A DNA stretch of 64,000 nt from contig JBCCCR010000014.1 in assembly GCA_039033415.1 (NCBI GenBank), positions 1 through 64,000 on the forward strand, read 5' to 3'. Below, in pieces: positions 26,931-37,500 of this stretch. Position numbers and translations under genes: made by a program. The notes beneath the pieces are model-generated. The model was not told where the DNA came from. It worked only from the letters and a program-made list of their open reading frames with translations, and searched no databases. The stretch comes from Pseudomonadota bacterium (lineage in GTDB: Bacteria > Pseudomonadota > Gammaproteobacteria > Xanthomonadales > SZUA-38). How positions within the stretch are numbered: the first letter of the stretch is position 1; the number at the start of each line of letters is the position of its first letter.

Positions 26931-29099
26931 GTGGACGTTTCCCACCTACTCGACGAGCTCAACGAAGCTCAGCGTGAAGCGGTGACCAGCGAGGCCGGAA
27001 ACTATCTGGTCTTGGCTGGCGCGGGCAGCGGGAAAACGCGCGTTCTGGTGCACCGCATCGCCTGGTTGATCGAAGTGATGGGGTTCTCCCCGTTCAACGT
27101 GCTGGCGGTGACGTTCACCAACAAAGCCGCCGCGGAAATGCGCCAGCGCAGCGAGGCCCTCCTCGGCGGCCCGAGCCGGGGCACGTGGATCGGCACCTTC
27201 CACGGCATCGCCCACCGCCTGCTGCGCATGCACTATGAAGACGCAGGGCTGCCTCAAACCTTCCAGATTCTCGACTCGGATGACCAGCTGCGGTTGGTCA
27301 AGCGGGTGCTGAAAGACCTGGATCTGGATGAGGCCAGCTGGCCCGCGCGCCGGGCCCAGTGGTTTATCAATGACCGCAAGGACGAAGGGCAGCGCCCGAA
27401 GCATATCGAGGTGGGGGAAGACCCGATCATGCGCGGCATGCGCAACATCTACGAGGCGTACGAAGGCTACTGCGAGCGCGCCGGGCTGGTCGATTTCGCC
27501 GAGCTGCTGCTGCGCGCCCACGAACTCTGGCTGCATCGCCCGCAGGTGCTGGCGCACTATCAGGAGCGCTTCCGCCAGGTCCTCGTGGACGAGTTCCAGG
27601 ACACCAACGCCATCCAATACGCCTGGGTCCGAGTGCTCACTGGCGACACCGGCAACGCCTTTGTGGTCGGAGACGACGATCAGTCCATCTACGGGTGGCG
27701 AGGCGCGCGGGTTGAGCACATGGAGCGATTCACCCGGGAGTTCCCCAACGTCGTTACGCGCCGGCTGGAGCAGAACTATCGCTCTACAGCCACCATCCTC
27801 AACGCCGCCAACGCGGTGATCTCCAACAACGACGGGCGGCTGGGCAAGAATCTCTGGACCGCCGGGGCCGAAGGTGAACGGATTCAGGTCTACGCCGCCC
27901 ACAACGAACACGACGAGGCGCGGTACGTCGTCACCGAGATCGAGCGCTGGCTGGAAGAGGGGCGCGACGCCAACGAAATTGCGCTGCTCTATCGCTCCAA
28001 CGCCCAGTCGCGCCTGTTTGAGGAACTGCTGGTCAATAACCGTATCCCCTACCGCGTCTACGGGGGCCTGCGCTTCTTCGAGCGCGCTGAGATCAAGGAC
28101 GCGCTCGCCTACCTGCGGCTGCTGGCCAGCCGCGACGACGATACGGCCTTCGACCGGGTCGTCAACGTGCCGGCGCGCGGGATCGGAGAGCGCACCGTCG
28201 CAGCCGTGCGCAACATGGCGCGCTCGCGCGACTGCTCCCTGTGGCGAGCGGCCCAGGTGCTGATTATCGAAGAAGGCGTGAGCGGGCGGGCGGCCAACGC
28301 CCTGCAGCGGTTTCTCGAACTCATCGAAACCATGCACCGCGACTGCGGCGACCAGGAGCTGGAGTTTCAGATCCAGCACGTGACCAAAGCCAGCAACATC
28401 ATCGCCCACTACGAACGGGAGCCCGCCGACAAGCTGGAAGGCCGTCGGGAAAACCTTGCTGAACTGGTGAACGCCGGCCGCGGTTTTGCGCTGCCGCCGG
28501 ACGATGAAGACGCGGGCTTAAGCAGGCTCGAATCGTTCCTGGCGCACGCTGCGCTGGAGGCCGGCGAAGGCCAGGCTGAGGCCTGGGAAAACTGTGTCCA
28601 GCTGATGACGCTGCACAGCGCCAAGGGGCTGGAGTTTCCGCTGGTATTCCTGGTCGGCATGGAGCAGGGGCTGTTTCCCAACCAGCGGGCCGCCGAAGAA
28701 TCCGGCCGCATGGAGGAGGAGCGCCGCCTCTGCTATGTCGGCATCACGCGCGCCATGGAGCATCTGGTCATCACGCACGCCGAGTCGCGCCGCTGGCACG
28801 GCAGCCACAATTTCCAGCGCCCCTCACGGTTCCTGAGCGAACTGCCGAGGGAGCTGATCCACGAGGTCCGCCCAAAAGCCAGCATGCCGCGCTCGCCGGC
28901 GCCCGGCGTTCTCCACACGTCACTGGAGGAACCAGGGCCACGCCTCGCGCTAGGCACCAGAGTCCGCCACAAGACCTTCGGCGAGGGAATGGTGATGGAT
29001 TTTGAGGGGAGCGGCGACCACGCCCGCGTCCAGGTGAACTTCGAAGACGCCGGCAGAAAGTGGCTGGTCCTCAGCTACGCCAATCTAGAAGAGCTGTAG
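26931..29099 (+). CDS. uvrD: DNA helicase II, UvrD family
   Basis: 722 residues, usual for UvrD. The start is GTG at 26931. Walker A AGAGSGKT (29-36), motif Ia VTFTNKAAAEM, motif II with VDEFQDTN, motif III GDDDQSIYGWRGA, motif IV LEQNYRS, motif V LHSAKGLEFPLVF and motif VI YVGITRAMEHL are all present. A C-terminal Tudor-like tail (GTRVRHKTFGEGMVM...VNFEDAGRKWLVLSYANLE) matches the RNA-polymerase-interacting region of UvrD/PcrA. It unwinds DNA in nucleotide excision and mismatch repair. No SOS box was recognised upstream. It is followed by a convergent giant operon on the other strand. Confidence 0.97.
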   Translation: MDVSHLLDELNEAQREAVTSEAGNYLVLAGAGSGKTRVLVHRIAWLIEVMGFSPFNVLAVTFTNKAAAEMRQRSEALLGGPSRGTWIGTFHGIAHRLLRMHYEDAGLPQTFQILDSDDQLRLVKRVLKDLDLDEASWPARRAQWFINDRKDEGQRPKHIEVGEDPIMRGMRNIYEAYEGYCERAGLVDFAELLLRAHELWLHRPQVLAHYQERFRQVLVDEFQDTNAIQYAWVRVLTGDTGNAFVVGDDDQSIYGWRGARVEHMERFTREFPNVVTRRLEQNYRSTATILNAANAVISNNDGRLGKNLWTAGAEGERIQVYAAHNEHDEARYVVTEIERWLEEGRDANEIALLYRSNAQSRLFEELLVNNRIPYRVYGGLRFFERAEIKDALAYLRLLASRDDDTAFDRVVNVPARGIGERTVAAVRNMARSRDCSLWRAAQVLIIEEGVSGRAANALQRFLELIETMHRDCGDQELEFQIQHVTKASNIIAHYEREPADKLEGRRENLAELVNAGRGFALPPDDEDAGLSRLESFLAHAALEAGEGQAEAWENCVQLMTLHSAKGLEFPLVFLVGMEQGLFPNQRAAEESGRMEEERRLCYVGITRAMEHLVITHAESRRWHGSHNFQRPSRFLSELPRELIHEVRPKASMPRSPAPGVLHTSLEEPGPRLALGTRVRHKTFGEGMVMDFEGSGDHARVQVNFEDAGRKWLVLSYANLEEL

Positions 29100-29212
29100 T
29101 TCTCAATCAGCCGCCAGCCGGCAAGTTCGCGCGATCGACTACCCAGGCGAATCGGCTGTCCGGCCGTTTTGCCGGAACGAAGCCTCAAATTCAGAAGAAA
29201 CGTAGTCGGGAC

Positions 29213-29234
29213 GCACCGGCATAAGCGCCGGTGC
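29213..29234. terminator. Hairpin between uvrD and the giant operon's last gene
   Basis: GCACCGGC (29213-29220), loop ATAAGC, GCCGGTGC (29227-29234). Placed 12 bases beyond the stop of the 757-residue gene, it is the likely end of the giant operon transcript, and could also serve uvrD. There is no T-tract on either side. Confidence 0.45.
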
Positions 29235-29245
29235 ATCCGCAAGAG

Positions 29246-31519
29246 TTACTGAGGCGCCGCCGGCGGAACCTCAAAGCTGCGCTCGATAATCAGGTCATCA
29301 AACACCCGCCGGAAGACCTGGATCGAGTTGTCGACGCTGCTGGTGACGTAAATGTGGCGATCGTCCGGGCTGAACTTCACGTCCACCGGACCGCGCAGGT
29401 TGGTGATGGCCCCATCCCCGTCGCGCAGGATTTCCGCCAGCACCAGCTGGCCAAAGTTCGCCTGCTCCGCGTTAGCCTGCCGCTTGAACAACGTCAGGCT
29501 GTTGTCGTCCAGGCCGAGGACGGCAACCAGCTGGCCGTCAGCGCTGATCGCCACCGCGTTAGGTCCGAGCATCGAGAACAGCGCGCCGCTGCCGCCGGTC
29601 AAGGTCTCCTGCAGCGTCAGCCCGCCGTCTTCGGCTCGACTGAAGATCACCAGGTTGTTGTTGGTCGCTCCGGCCACGTACAGGTGGCGACCGTCTGGCG
29701 AAATCGCCATGGCTGAGGCGCCGGCAAGGCCGGTAATGCCGCCGACGTTGTCGCGGTAGTTTTCCACGAAGGTCAGCTGGCCCACCCCGCCGCCGGTATC
29801 CACCGTATTGCGCGAGAACAGCGCCACCAGGTTATCCAGCGACGCGCTCACGTAAACAGACTCACCGTCCGGCGAGATCACCACATCGCTGGCACCGGCC
29901 AAACCACCGTCGTTGCGCGACTGGATAAAGCCCAGCGGGTTCGGCCCGGATCCAACGTTGAAGGCGTTGATCGCGCCAGCGTTCCGACCCACAGCGTAGA
30001 AGGACGCACCATCCGAAGATGCGGCCAGCGCGCCGACACCGTCAAGGCCCGGAATCGGCCCGAGGTCATCGGTGGTCGTTGCCAGGCTCAGGACGCCGCC
30101 GGCGTTTCGGCTCAGCACCGAAACCGCGTTGTCGTTGGTGGCTGATGCGAACACCAGCGCGCCGTCCGGCGTTGTGGCGAGGTCGGAGACGCCGTCGAGG
30201 AGCGCCTGCGTAAAGCCGCTCGACCCGGTGTTGTAGGCGGTTGAGAACACCAGACCACCCGTATCAGCGCTCCGGCCAAAAGCGCCCACTGTATCGGTGG
30301 CTCGACCGGCGACATAGACGTCGTTACCGTCCGGGCTGACGAGTACGCCGGCCGCTCCGGACAGGCCGTCTACCCCATTCTGTCCCTGGGTCAACGTGTC
30401 TACCGGATCGACCGAAGGATTGAAGGCCGGATCGATGATGGTTGCTGACGCGACGCCGTCCACGAGGATTGCGTTGGTTGGCAGGGTGAGCTCCAGATCG
30501 AACTGCTCGTCTGGTTCGACGAAACCGTCCGCCAGCAGGGGCACGGAGATTGTTCCGGTTGGGTTGCCGGCTGGAATAATCAGTATGTCCGCGGCCGTGA
30601 CGTAGTCTTCCCCAGCCGTCGCGGTTCGCTGCAGCGTGAGGTAGGACACGCGCACCTCCTGAGCCGCAACGCGAGACAGCGATACGGTGAAGTCCGCGGT
30701 GGCGATACCGTTGCTCGTCGGCTCGATCACGGTGATGTCATCAACACTCAGCAGCGGCAGATCGTCGTCGCCGATGATGGTGACGTCAGCGGTGCCGTCC
30801 GCAATATTGGCTGAGCTGGCTGAGGTGACGTTCACGGTGAAGAGCTCGTTGCCCTCCACATCGTTGTCGCCGCAGACGTCCACGGAGATGGTTCCTTCAA
30901 GCTCGCCCGCCGGAATCATCAGCTGACCGCTGCCCGCAATGTAGTCCCCACCAGGGCAGGCGCCGGCAACCGCACTGCCGTCAGCGGTCTGCCAGTCGAC
31001 GGTGACGATGGCGCTGACGGTTGTGCTGAGTCGCACCGGCACGGAGGCGCTGGACAGGACGTTGCCGTTGCCCTCAACCACCGTGATGTCGTCAAGCGTC
31101 AGGTTCGGGAAGCCAGTCAGGTTGCCTGGATCCAGATCCAGGCGTCGTGCGGTGCCTTCCTCGCCGACCGTGGTGGACGCCGCGAGCTCGCCGGCGACAA
31201 AAATTTGGGCGTTCTCCCCCGGCCGAGCCGTGTTGGGCGCCCGCGGGTCGACCGAGTCCATCGGGATGCGCAAAGCGTAAACCCCCTCCAGCGTCGGATC
31301 ATCGCCAAGTTTATAGGTTACGAGCGGTTCGCTTTGCCCGGCCAAAACCAGCGTGATTGGCGTTCCGTCGGCGACCGGTGCGCCAAAGAGCGTCACCGTG
31401 CCGTAGAGCACGTGATCGGGCTCTGGGATTCTGGCCTGTACTAGCTGGGCGAGGCCCAGCAGGAGCAGGGAAAGCAGAGACATGAGGCCTACGGGCCGCG
31501 CGTGATTTAGTCTTCTCAT
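29246..31519 (-). CDS. Secreted Calx-beta and beta-propeller protein (last gene of the giant operon)
   Basis: 757 residues. A signal peptide ends about residue 30 (LLSLLLLGLAQLVQA). Residues about 33-130 form an N-terminal domain (IPEPDHVLYGTVTLFG ... RIPMDSVDPRAP) that I cannot name. Two Calx-beta-like domains follow (about 135-250 and 255-365; for example GTISVDVCGDNDVEGNELF and GTISVPLLADGFVEPDEQFD). The last 375 residues are a lactonase/YVTN-type propeller with repeats of VSPDGxxVYVA and xxVFSR. The same propeller repeat occurs in the first gene of the operon. The start is 3 bp after the preceding gene's stop, so it is coupled. Probably exported, calcium-stabilised, with a binding role. 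Confidence 0.85.
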   Translation of the reverse strand: MRRLNHARPVGLMSLLSLLLLGLAQLVQARIPEPDHVLYGTVTLFGAPVADGTPITLVLAGQSEPLVTYKLGDDPTLEGVYALRIPMDSVDPRAPNTARPGENAQIFVAGELAASTTVGEEGTARRLDLDPGNLTGFPNLTLDDITVVEGNGNVLSSASVPVRLSTTVSAIVTVDWQTADGSAVAGACPGGDYIAGSGQLMIPAGELEGTISVDVCGDNDVEGNELFTVNVTSASSANIADGTADVTIIGDDDLPLLSVDDITVIEPTSNGIATADFTVSLSRVAAQEVRVSYLTLQRTATAGEDYVTAADILIIPAGNPTGTISVPLLADGFVEPDEQFDLELTLPTNAILVDGVASATIIDPAFNPSVDPVDTLTQGQNGVDGLSGAAGVLVSPDGNDVYVAGRATDTVGAFGRSADTGGLVFSTAYNTGSSGFTQALLDGVSDLATTPDGALVFASATNDNAVSVLSRNAGGVLSLATTTDDLGPIPGLDGVGALAASSDGASFYAVGRNAGAINAFNVGSGPNPLGFIQSRNDGGLAGASDVVISPDGESVYVSASLDNLVALFSRNTVDTGGGVGQLTFVENYRDNVGGITGLAGASAMAISPDGRHLYVAGATNNNLVIFSRAEDGGLTLQETLTGGSGALFSMLGPNAVAISADGQLVAVLGLDDNSLTLFKRQANAEQANFGQLVLAEILRDGDGAITNLRGPVDVKFSPDDRHIYVTSSVDNSIQVFRRVFDDLIIERSFEVPPAAPQ

Positions 31520-31521
31520 GA

Positions 31522-34500
31522 TCAGTTCCCCGAGTAGGCGTAGGTCTGGAAGAACAGCGCGATGTCGTCAATACCGTTGCCGTCCCGGGTTCCCCCGCCT
31601 CCGGGTGTCAGCTGTCCGTTGATGAACACGTCCAGCCCCTCGTCCGGGTCAAACAACAGCGCCTCGCCAGGAATAATCAGCAGCCATTCCCGATTCCAGA
31701 CCGAGCGGCCGATCAGTCGGCTGTCGGTGATGACCTCCGACGGGTCAAACTCTCCGCCAAAGTGGAAGGCACGGAAGCGCGAGAATCGACGGATATCGGT
31801 GCTGTTGCCGATCAGGGTGTCCGTGGGCACCCAGGTGGCGCTGTCCAGATCCTGGGCACCCAGCTGGAATGGCACCGGGATGGTCTGGTCAACGATGTTC
31901 CATTCCCGAGTCGAGAAGTTGTTGGCCGCCGGTGCCCGAAGCACATCAGCTCCCACGGGGAACAGATACACGCGGGGAGTATTCGATAGCGGCAGGCCCT
32001 CATAATTGCCAAACCAGACGCCGGCCGACCGGATCTTGGTGGCAAAGTTTGACGAGTCGTAGGCGCTGTCTCCCGGCCCGATCGGGTTGCCGAAGTAGTT
32101 CAGCGAGAACGAGACGGTGGTCGGGAATCGGATCACAATGCCTGGCTGCGGCCCGGCGCTCTCCGGCGCAAAGGGCCTGGCGAAGCGGCGAAACTCCGGC
32201 AGATTAAACAGATTCGCCACCCGGTTTTCTTCCAGGATGGCCCGCCAGGACGCGTCAGCCTCATCGTCGTCGCCGGCGATGCGGAAAAGCTCCTGCCGCA
32301 GTGAGAACCGATTGGTTTCGGTCTGCGGATTGTTGAAACCCATCTGGCCTTTGAGCACCTCAAAGTTCGCATCCATCCGCCCCATGGGATCCGCCAGGCC
32401 GCGGGATCCTGGCACCGGCGCGCCGCCGATGATCTGCCCGAGGCTTCGCTCGCGCACAATCTGGGTCAGGAATCCTTCACCCGCCTGGCCATCGCTGCCG
32501 AGCAGGTTGGTCTCATAATCGTAGGCCGTGGCTGCCAGATAGACATAGCGGGCTGCCAGATCAAAGGCGGCCCGATATTTCTGGAGGGCATCGTTCCGGA
32601 AAATCCGGAAAGCCAGATCTTCATAGCGATATTCCTGCACCGCCGCGGCGCCGAGTTTGCGGAAGTTGATGAGCTGCTGCAGCGTGCGCTGGCCTTCCGC
32701 CAGCGTTGAGAAGTAGGCGCCCTGCATCTCAAGCACGTTCTGTGCCCGGGAGAAAACCTCCGCCCGCGCCAGTGGCTCCCGGCGCAGCAGCGCGTCGAGT
32801 TCACCTTTGAGGTTGAACAGCTCGAGGCGCGCATCCTGCACCTGGCTCTCGATCGCCGCCTGCTGGCTGACGTCTTCTTTGGCCGCTGAGGTGGCGTTGG
32901 ACGCAATGTCCAGCCCGTCCCCGATAGCGTCCGCAATGCCCGTGGCCGAAACCCCGGCTGCCTGAACCGTGCACTCCGCGGTGGAGAAGACATCACCACC
33001 GGCCGCGAGTCCCGCGACGAAGTTACCCGGCACGCAGGTCGCTGCGGTCTTGAAGCTGCCGTCGATAATCTTCCCCACCTGCCGGGCGGCGATGGCAGCG
33101 TTGCTCAGCACCTCCGCAGCAATGGTCAGATCGCGCAGCTCCTGGCGCTCGCTGTTGGCGATACTGATCTGCTCGCGACGGATGTCGAAGGTGGCTTCGA
33201 TCGTGTCGATCTGGTCGGCCACATCTCGGCGCAGGTTCTCGTATTCTCGCAGGCCGCGATCCAAGGCCACCCGCGATTCGAACAGCTTGTTGAGCGCGTC
33301 CTGGAGGCGTCCCGGCGCACGGCGTTGACCGGTCCATTCCGGCGGCTTGGTGAAGGCGAAACCCACAATGTCCGAATCGATGGTGGTGTACGGCACCTCC
33401 AGCAGCTGGTTGTCAGCCGGGTCACCCAGACTGCAACCGTCTTCCAGCGGCGTGGCATCACAGCCCAGATCGTCCGCTTCACCCGAGATGTTGAAGTAGT
33501 TCAGGCCGTTAACCATCGGCGAGTAGTTGCCGTTGAACGTATTGAGCGTCGCGGGCCTCAGCGGCGTTCCGTTGTTGCCGCTCAAGTCGAAGACCGTTCC
33601 CTCAAGCGCGTTCACGTCCACGTACATGTAGTGATAAAGGTCGGGTCCGTCATAACCCGCCGGGTACGTGCCGCCCGGACCGATGTCGTCGACAAACGGA
33701 TAGCCGAAGATCTCGATCAAGCGGTTGTTGAAATCGAGCTCCTGGGCGGCGGAGTTCACCTGCAGATCCTCGACCTCATTTTCGTTGAAGCGCAGCATCC
33801 GATTCAGATTGTTGGAGAAGTCCCACACCTGCACGGCGTTATCCAACGCGGTGGAGGCCCGGTCATAAATCTGCTCGAAATGGGTTTCACCGGCGTCCAC
33901 CAGCGACGGGTCGATGTCGAAGGGCACGATACCTTTCGACAGGCCCAGCGGATTGAGGCCCTGATCCGCCTCGTCGAGCTGCGCCTGAATCGACGCGTGG
34001 TGCGACTGGATCTCGGCCAGCTCTGACACCGTGCTTCGGTCGACCTTCTGAATACCCTGCTTCGTCGGATCCGGCTCCTCAACCTGCAGGATCGAGGTGG
34101 CGGTCACCCAATCGAAGTAGGCGCCCTGCCCGGCTCGGCGACCCCACTCGGTGAGGCCCCAGGCTCGATCGGGATCGATGTCCTTGTAACCCTGCCACTG
34201 GCCGGCCGGGTCTTCGACGTAGGCAGAGCGGTAGGTCAGATCGACAATCTCAGCGCCGGCCCGCGCCTTGGCGGCGGCGGTTTCGGCGAACTGCCGCTCG
34301 TCCTGGAAATCGACGGTGATGGGCACACCCGCCACCGTGACGGCCTCAGCTCGAGGCACCCAGGTGAAAAACGGCTCCCGCAGCAGGTCGTAGTAGATGT
34401 CCAGCCCGGTCAGGTAGTGGCCCCATGCGTCGCCATGGCCCTGCGGGAACTGAATTCGCGCATCAAACTCGTCGAGCACGCCGTCGTTGTTCTGGTCGGA

Positions 34501-37500
34501 GATGTTGTACGACAGCGCGTACGCCACCTCACCCTCACCGGTTGTGAAGTTCCAGAACAGGCGGTTATAGACCGGGTTGGCCGCCACCGGACCACCCGAA
34601 TCGTCGCGCCCGCGCAGCAGAACCAGCTCCTCTTCCAGCACGCTGCTGAGCTGGTTCTGGAAGTTGAAGATCGCCGGCGCGAGCGTGAAATAGGGCGGCC
34701 GATTCACGTCGACACCAATCGCCGGATCCTGGGCGTCAGCGTAGGCCTCGTTACCCAGCAGCGTGTAGAAGTCGACGATTCGGGAGGCCACCAGCAGCAC
34801 GGCGTTGTTGGCCGGGCCGAAGTCCACGGGCGGGGTTGCCCCCGAAGACAGCGAGATCGCGCGCCGCATCACTGTGGTGTAGGCCTCAATCAGGCCGATA
34901 CCGTTCAGGTTATCGGGGTCGTTGTTGAGCGCGATATCGCCCTCGTAACGCTCGCCGAGCTGGATCAGCATACTGGCAAAGTTGTTGGTCGCTGCCTGGG
35001 CAAAGTTCTGCACCCGGGCCTCAAACGGATTTAAGCGGGAGACAACCCGCTTGACCCAGCCTTCGGCCAGCTGGGCACGGGGCTCCAGCGGCGTGGCGCC
35101 GGGCTGGCCGGCGAAGATGCTGAACTCGGTCTGGTTGCCGCAATTGGGCAGTCCGCGATAGCGGGCGATGTACCAGTTGTCAGACAGCGTCTGGATGTTG
35201 GCCCCTTCGATGCTGATTTCCACCGCACCCATCGGGTTATCCACGGGAAACTGGATCCAGCCGTTGAGCTGACCAGCGTCAGTGTCTGGCAGCGGGAAAG
35301 GCGGCGTGCCATCGAGATCCGGCTGGAAGAACCATTCAAACTCGAGCGCATCCGGGTTTCCACCAAAGTCGCCGCTGTGGCGCAGCACCAGCTGCTCATC
35401 GAAGATGTTGTCCGGCGAGATGATCTGGATCTGGCCCTGATAGGTGCTAAAAATATCAGCGTCCGCCGGGTCCACCGGCGGTGGCGGTGACTGCAGGCAG
35501 TCAATCCGAATCACCTGCAGGCTAACCGGCAGCGGGGTCAGGCCCGGATCGTTGTTGAAGGCGAGCGTCAGGAAGCCGCTTCCCTGGGAAAAGCCGGCGG
35601 TCAGCGCCGGGCTCACGCCGGTCGCCGTAAATTGCTCCAAGATGCCGTCGCCGTTGCTGTCCTGCTGGCCGATCAGCACGTCGGAATCGGTGACCGAGCG
35701 CACCGCGCTGCAGACACGCTCGTTGCTTTCGTTGATCGAGCTGGCTTCGCAGATCTGCTGGATGCCCTGCGGGTTGCGAGTCAGTCGAAACAGGTCCTGC
35801 ACCGCCTGCTGCCAGCCGGAGTCGCTGTCGAGCGACAGCAGGATATCCCGATCGCGGAAGCTCATGACGTTGAGCAACAGCAGCGGCTCACCCGCGCCGG
35901 TTGCGTCGAACACGCCGGCGAACGACAGCCGGCCGTTGAGCGGGTCAAACGACAGGCGCTGTCGGATGGACGCCGGCAGCTTCAGCGTGCCGGAGACGTT
36001 GCCAAGGATGATGCGCTGGCCGCTGGTGTTGAGCTCACTGGCGATCCCCGCCGGCAGCGCGGCCAGGTCAACCGTGCGCGGATTCAGCGGATCGATCAGC
36101 TGCGCCAGCGCGTTGGCTGGCGCCGGCGTGGCAGACGCGTCGCGGATCTCGTCGAAGGCGATCTGCACCGCCGCCTGGTTAACGATGTCGGGCAGGCCGC
36201 GCTTGGGTTCCAGAAGCGTTTCGCCGGGAATCAGCTGCGGCGGGTTATCGGGCCAGGTGATGTCGTAGCTGACCAGGATCGGGTCATTCGGATTGCTGCT
36301 GCCGCCCAGTGCCTCGGGCAAACGGGCCAGCCAGGGCACGCAGTCGCCGGTGTCGATATCGTTTTCGTCGTTGTTGTCCAGGTCAAAGAAAAAGCCTGCC
36401 TGGGTCGGATAGAAAAAGCGGACCGCACCGCTGCCGGCAGACGAGCTCCAGAGCTGGTTGGTGTAGTCCATGAAAAACGGCGGAGGCGGCTGAGGATCGG
36501 TGGCCGCCTGACCCACAACATTAGTTTGTGCGCAGCCCGGCAGCAGACTGACTGGATAAGGGGGCGCGACCGTGGTGGCTGCGGTGCCGGAGAAGCGGAA
36601 GTTGTTGAACCCCGCGCCGGTAGCAAGCACCTGGTAAACACGGAAACGCTGGGCGTTGGCGCCGCTGTCGAAGTATTTGACCAGCACATAGGGGTCAGAA
36701 GCGGCATTGACGTCGCCGGCCAGCTGCGAGCCGAAGTCGCTGCGCAGCGCAAAGATCGCCTGCAGGCCGGTGCCAGTGGACGATGGCGCAAAAAACGCGT
36801 GCTCGTCGTTCGGGTTGTAGCCCGGCAGATTTACGTCGGGCTGCTGATAAACCTGGGTGTTCTCAAACACCAGCGGATCGAGCGGCTGCTGGCCAAACGC
36901 CTCGCCGCCCCGCTCGCTGGCCACCACAATCAGGTCGGCGTCGAGCGGCCAAAACGGTTCGTAGCTGACCGGCTTCTCGGGCCAGAAAACTCCCATGGCT
37001 TTGCGCCGGTACCAGCTCACCACCAGCTCTTTGGTGGCGTCCTGGGACCGGGTGGTCAGGCTCCGGTTCACCGGAATCACCGCGCCGGTCCGGCCGGCAC
37101 GGTCGTAAGCCGCGTTGGGACCAACGCCGTCGTAAAACGCGTTTTCATTGAGCACGTAGCCGGTGCGACCCAGCTCGTTGTGATAGGGGTCGGTAATCGG
37201 CTGACCGATCTCCGCCGGGACGCCTCCCTCAAACAGCTGGGCAGCCGCCGGGGGCACCGTTCGCACCACCTGAACAACTCCCTCGAACGTCGTATCCTGC
37301 GGCTCCGGACCCCGCACGTAGATCAGGGACGAAAAGCCGGTGGTGGTGGCTTCGAACAGACCGGTGTTGACGGTGGCGTCGTTGGGCCTTGAGTTGGGGG
37401 TGACGATTCGCAGGAAGGTGAACGAGTTGTCCGCCGGCTCCGCTTCAACGGGAGACCCCGCCACGTGGATCTGCAGGCAGTCGGCGAAGCTGGCGTCCGT

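Noticed and set aside
26946-28409. 487-codon minus-strand ORF opposite uvrD
   Set aside because: uvrD is complete with all helicase motifs; the antisense frame has no recognisable domain.
35632-37392. 586-codon plus-strand ORF opposite the 2749-residue gene
   Set aside because: It is an antisense shadow in GC-rich DNA: the opposite frame has a signal peptide and recognisable repeats, while this one has unnatural composition and no domain.
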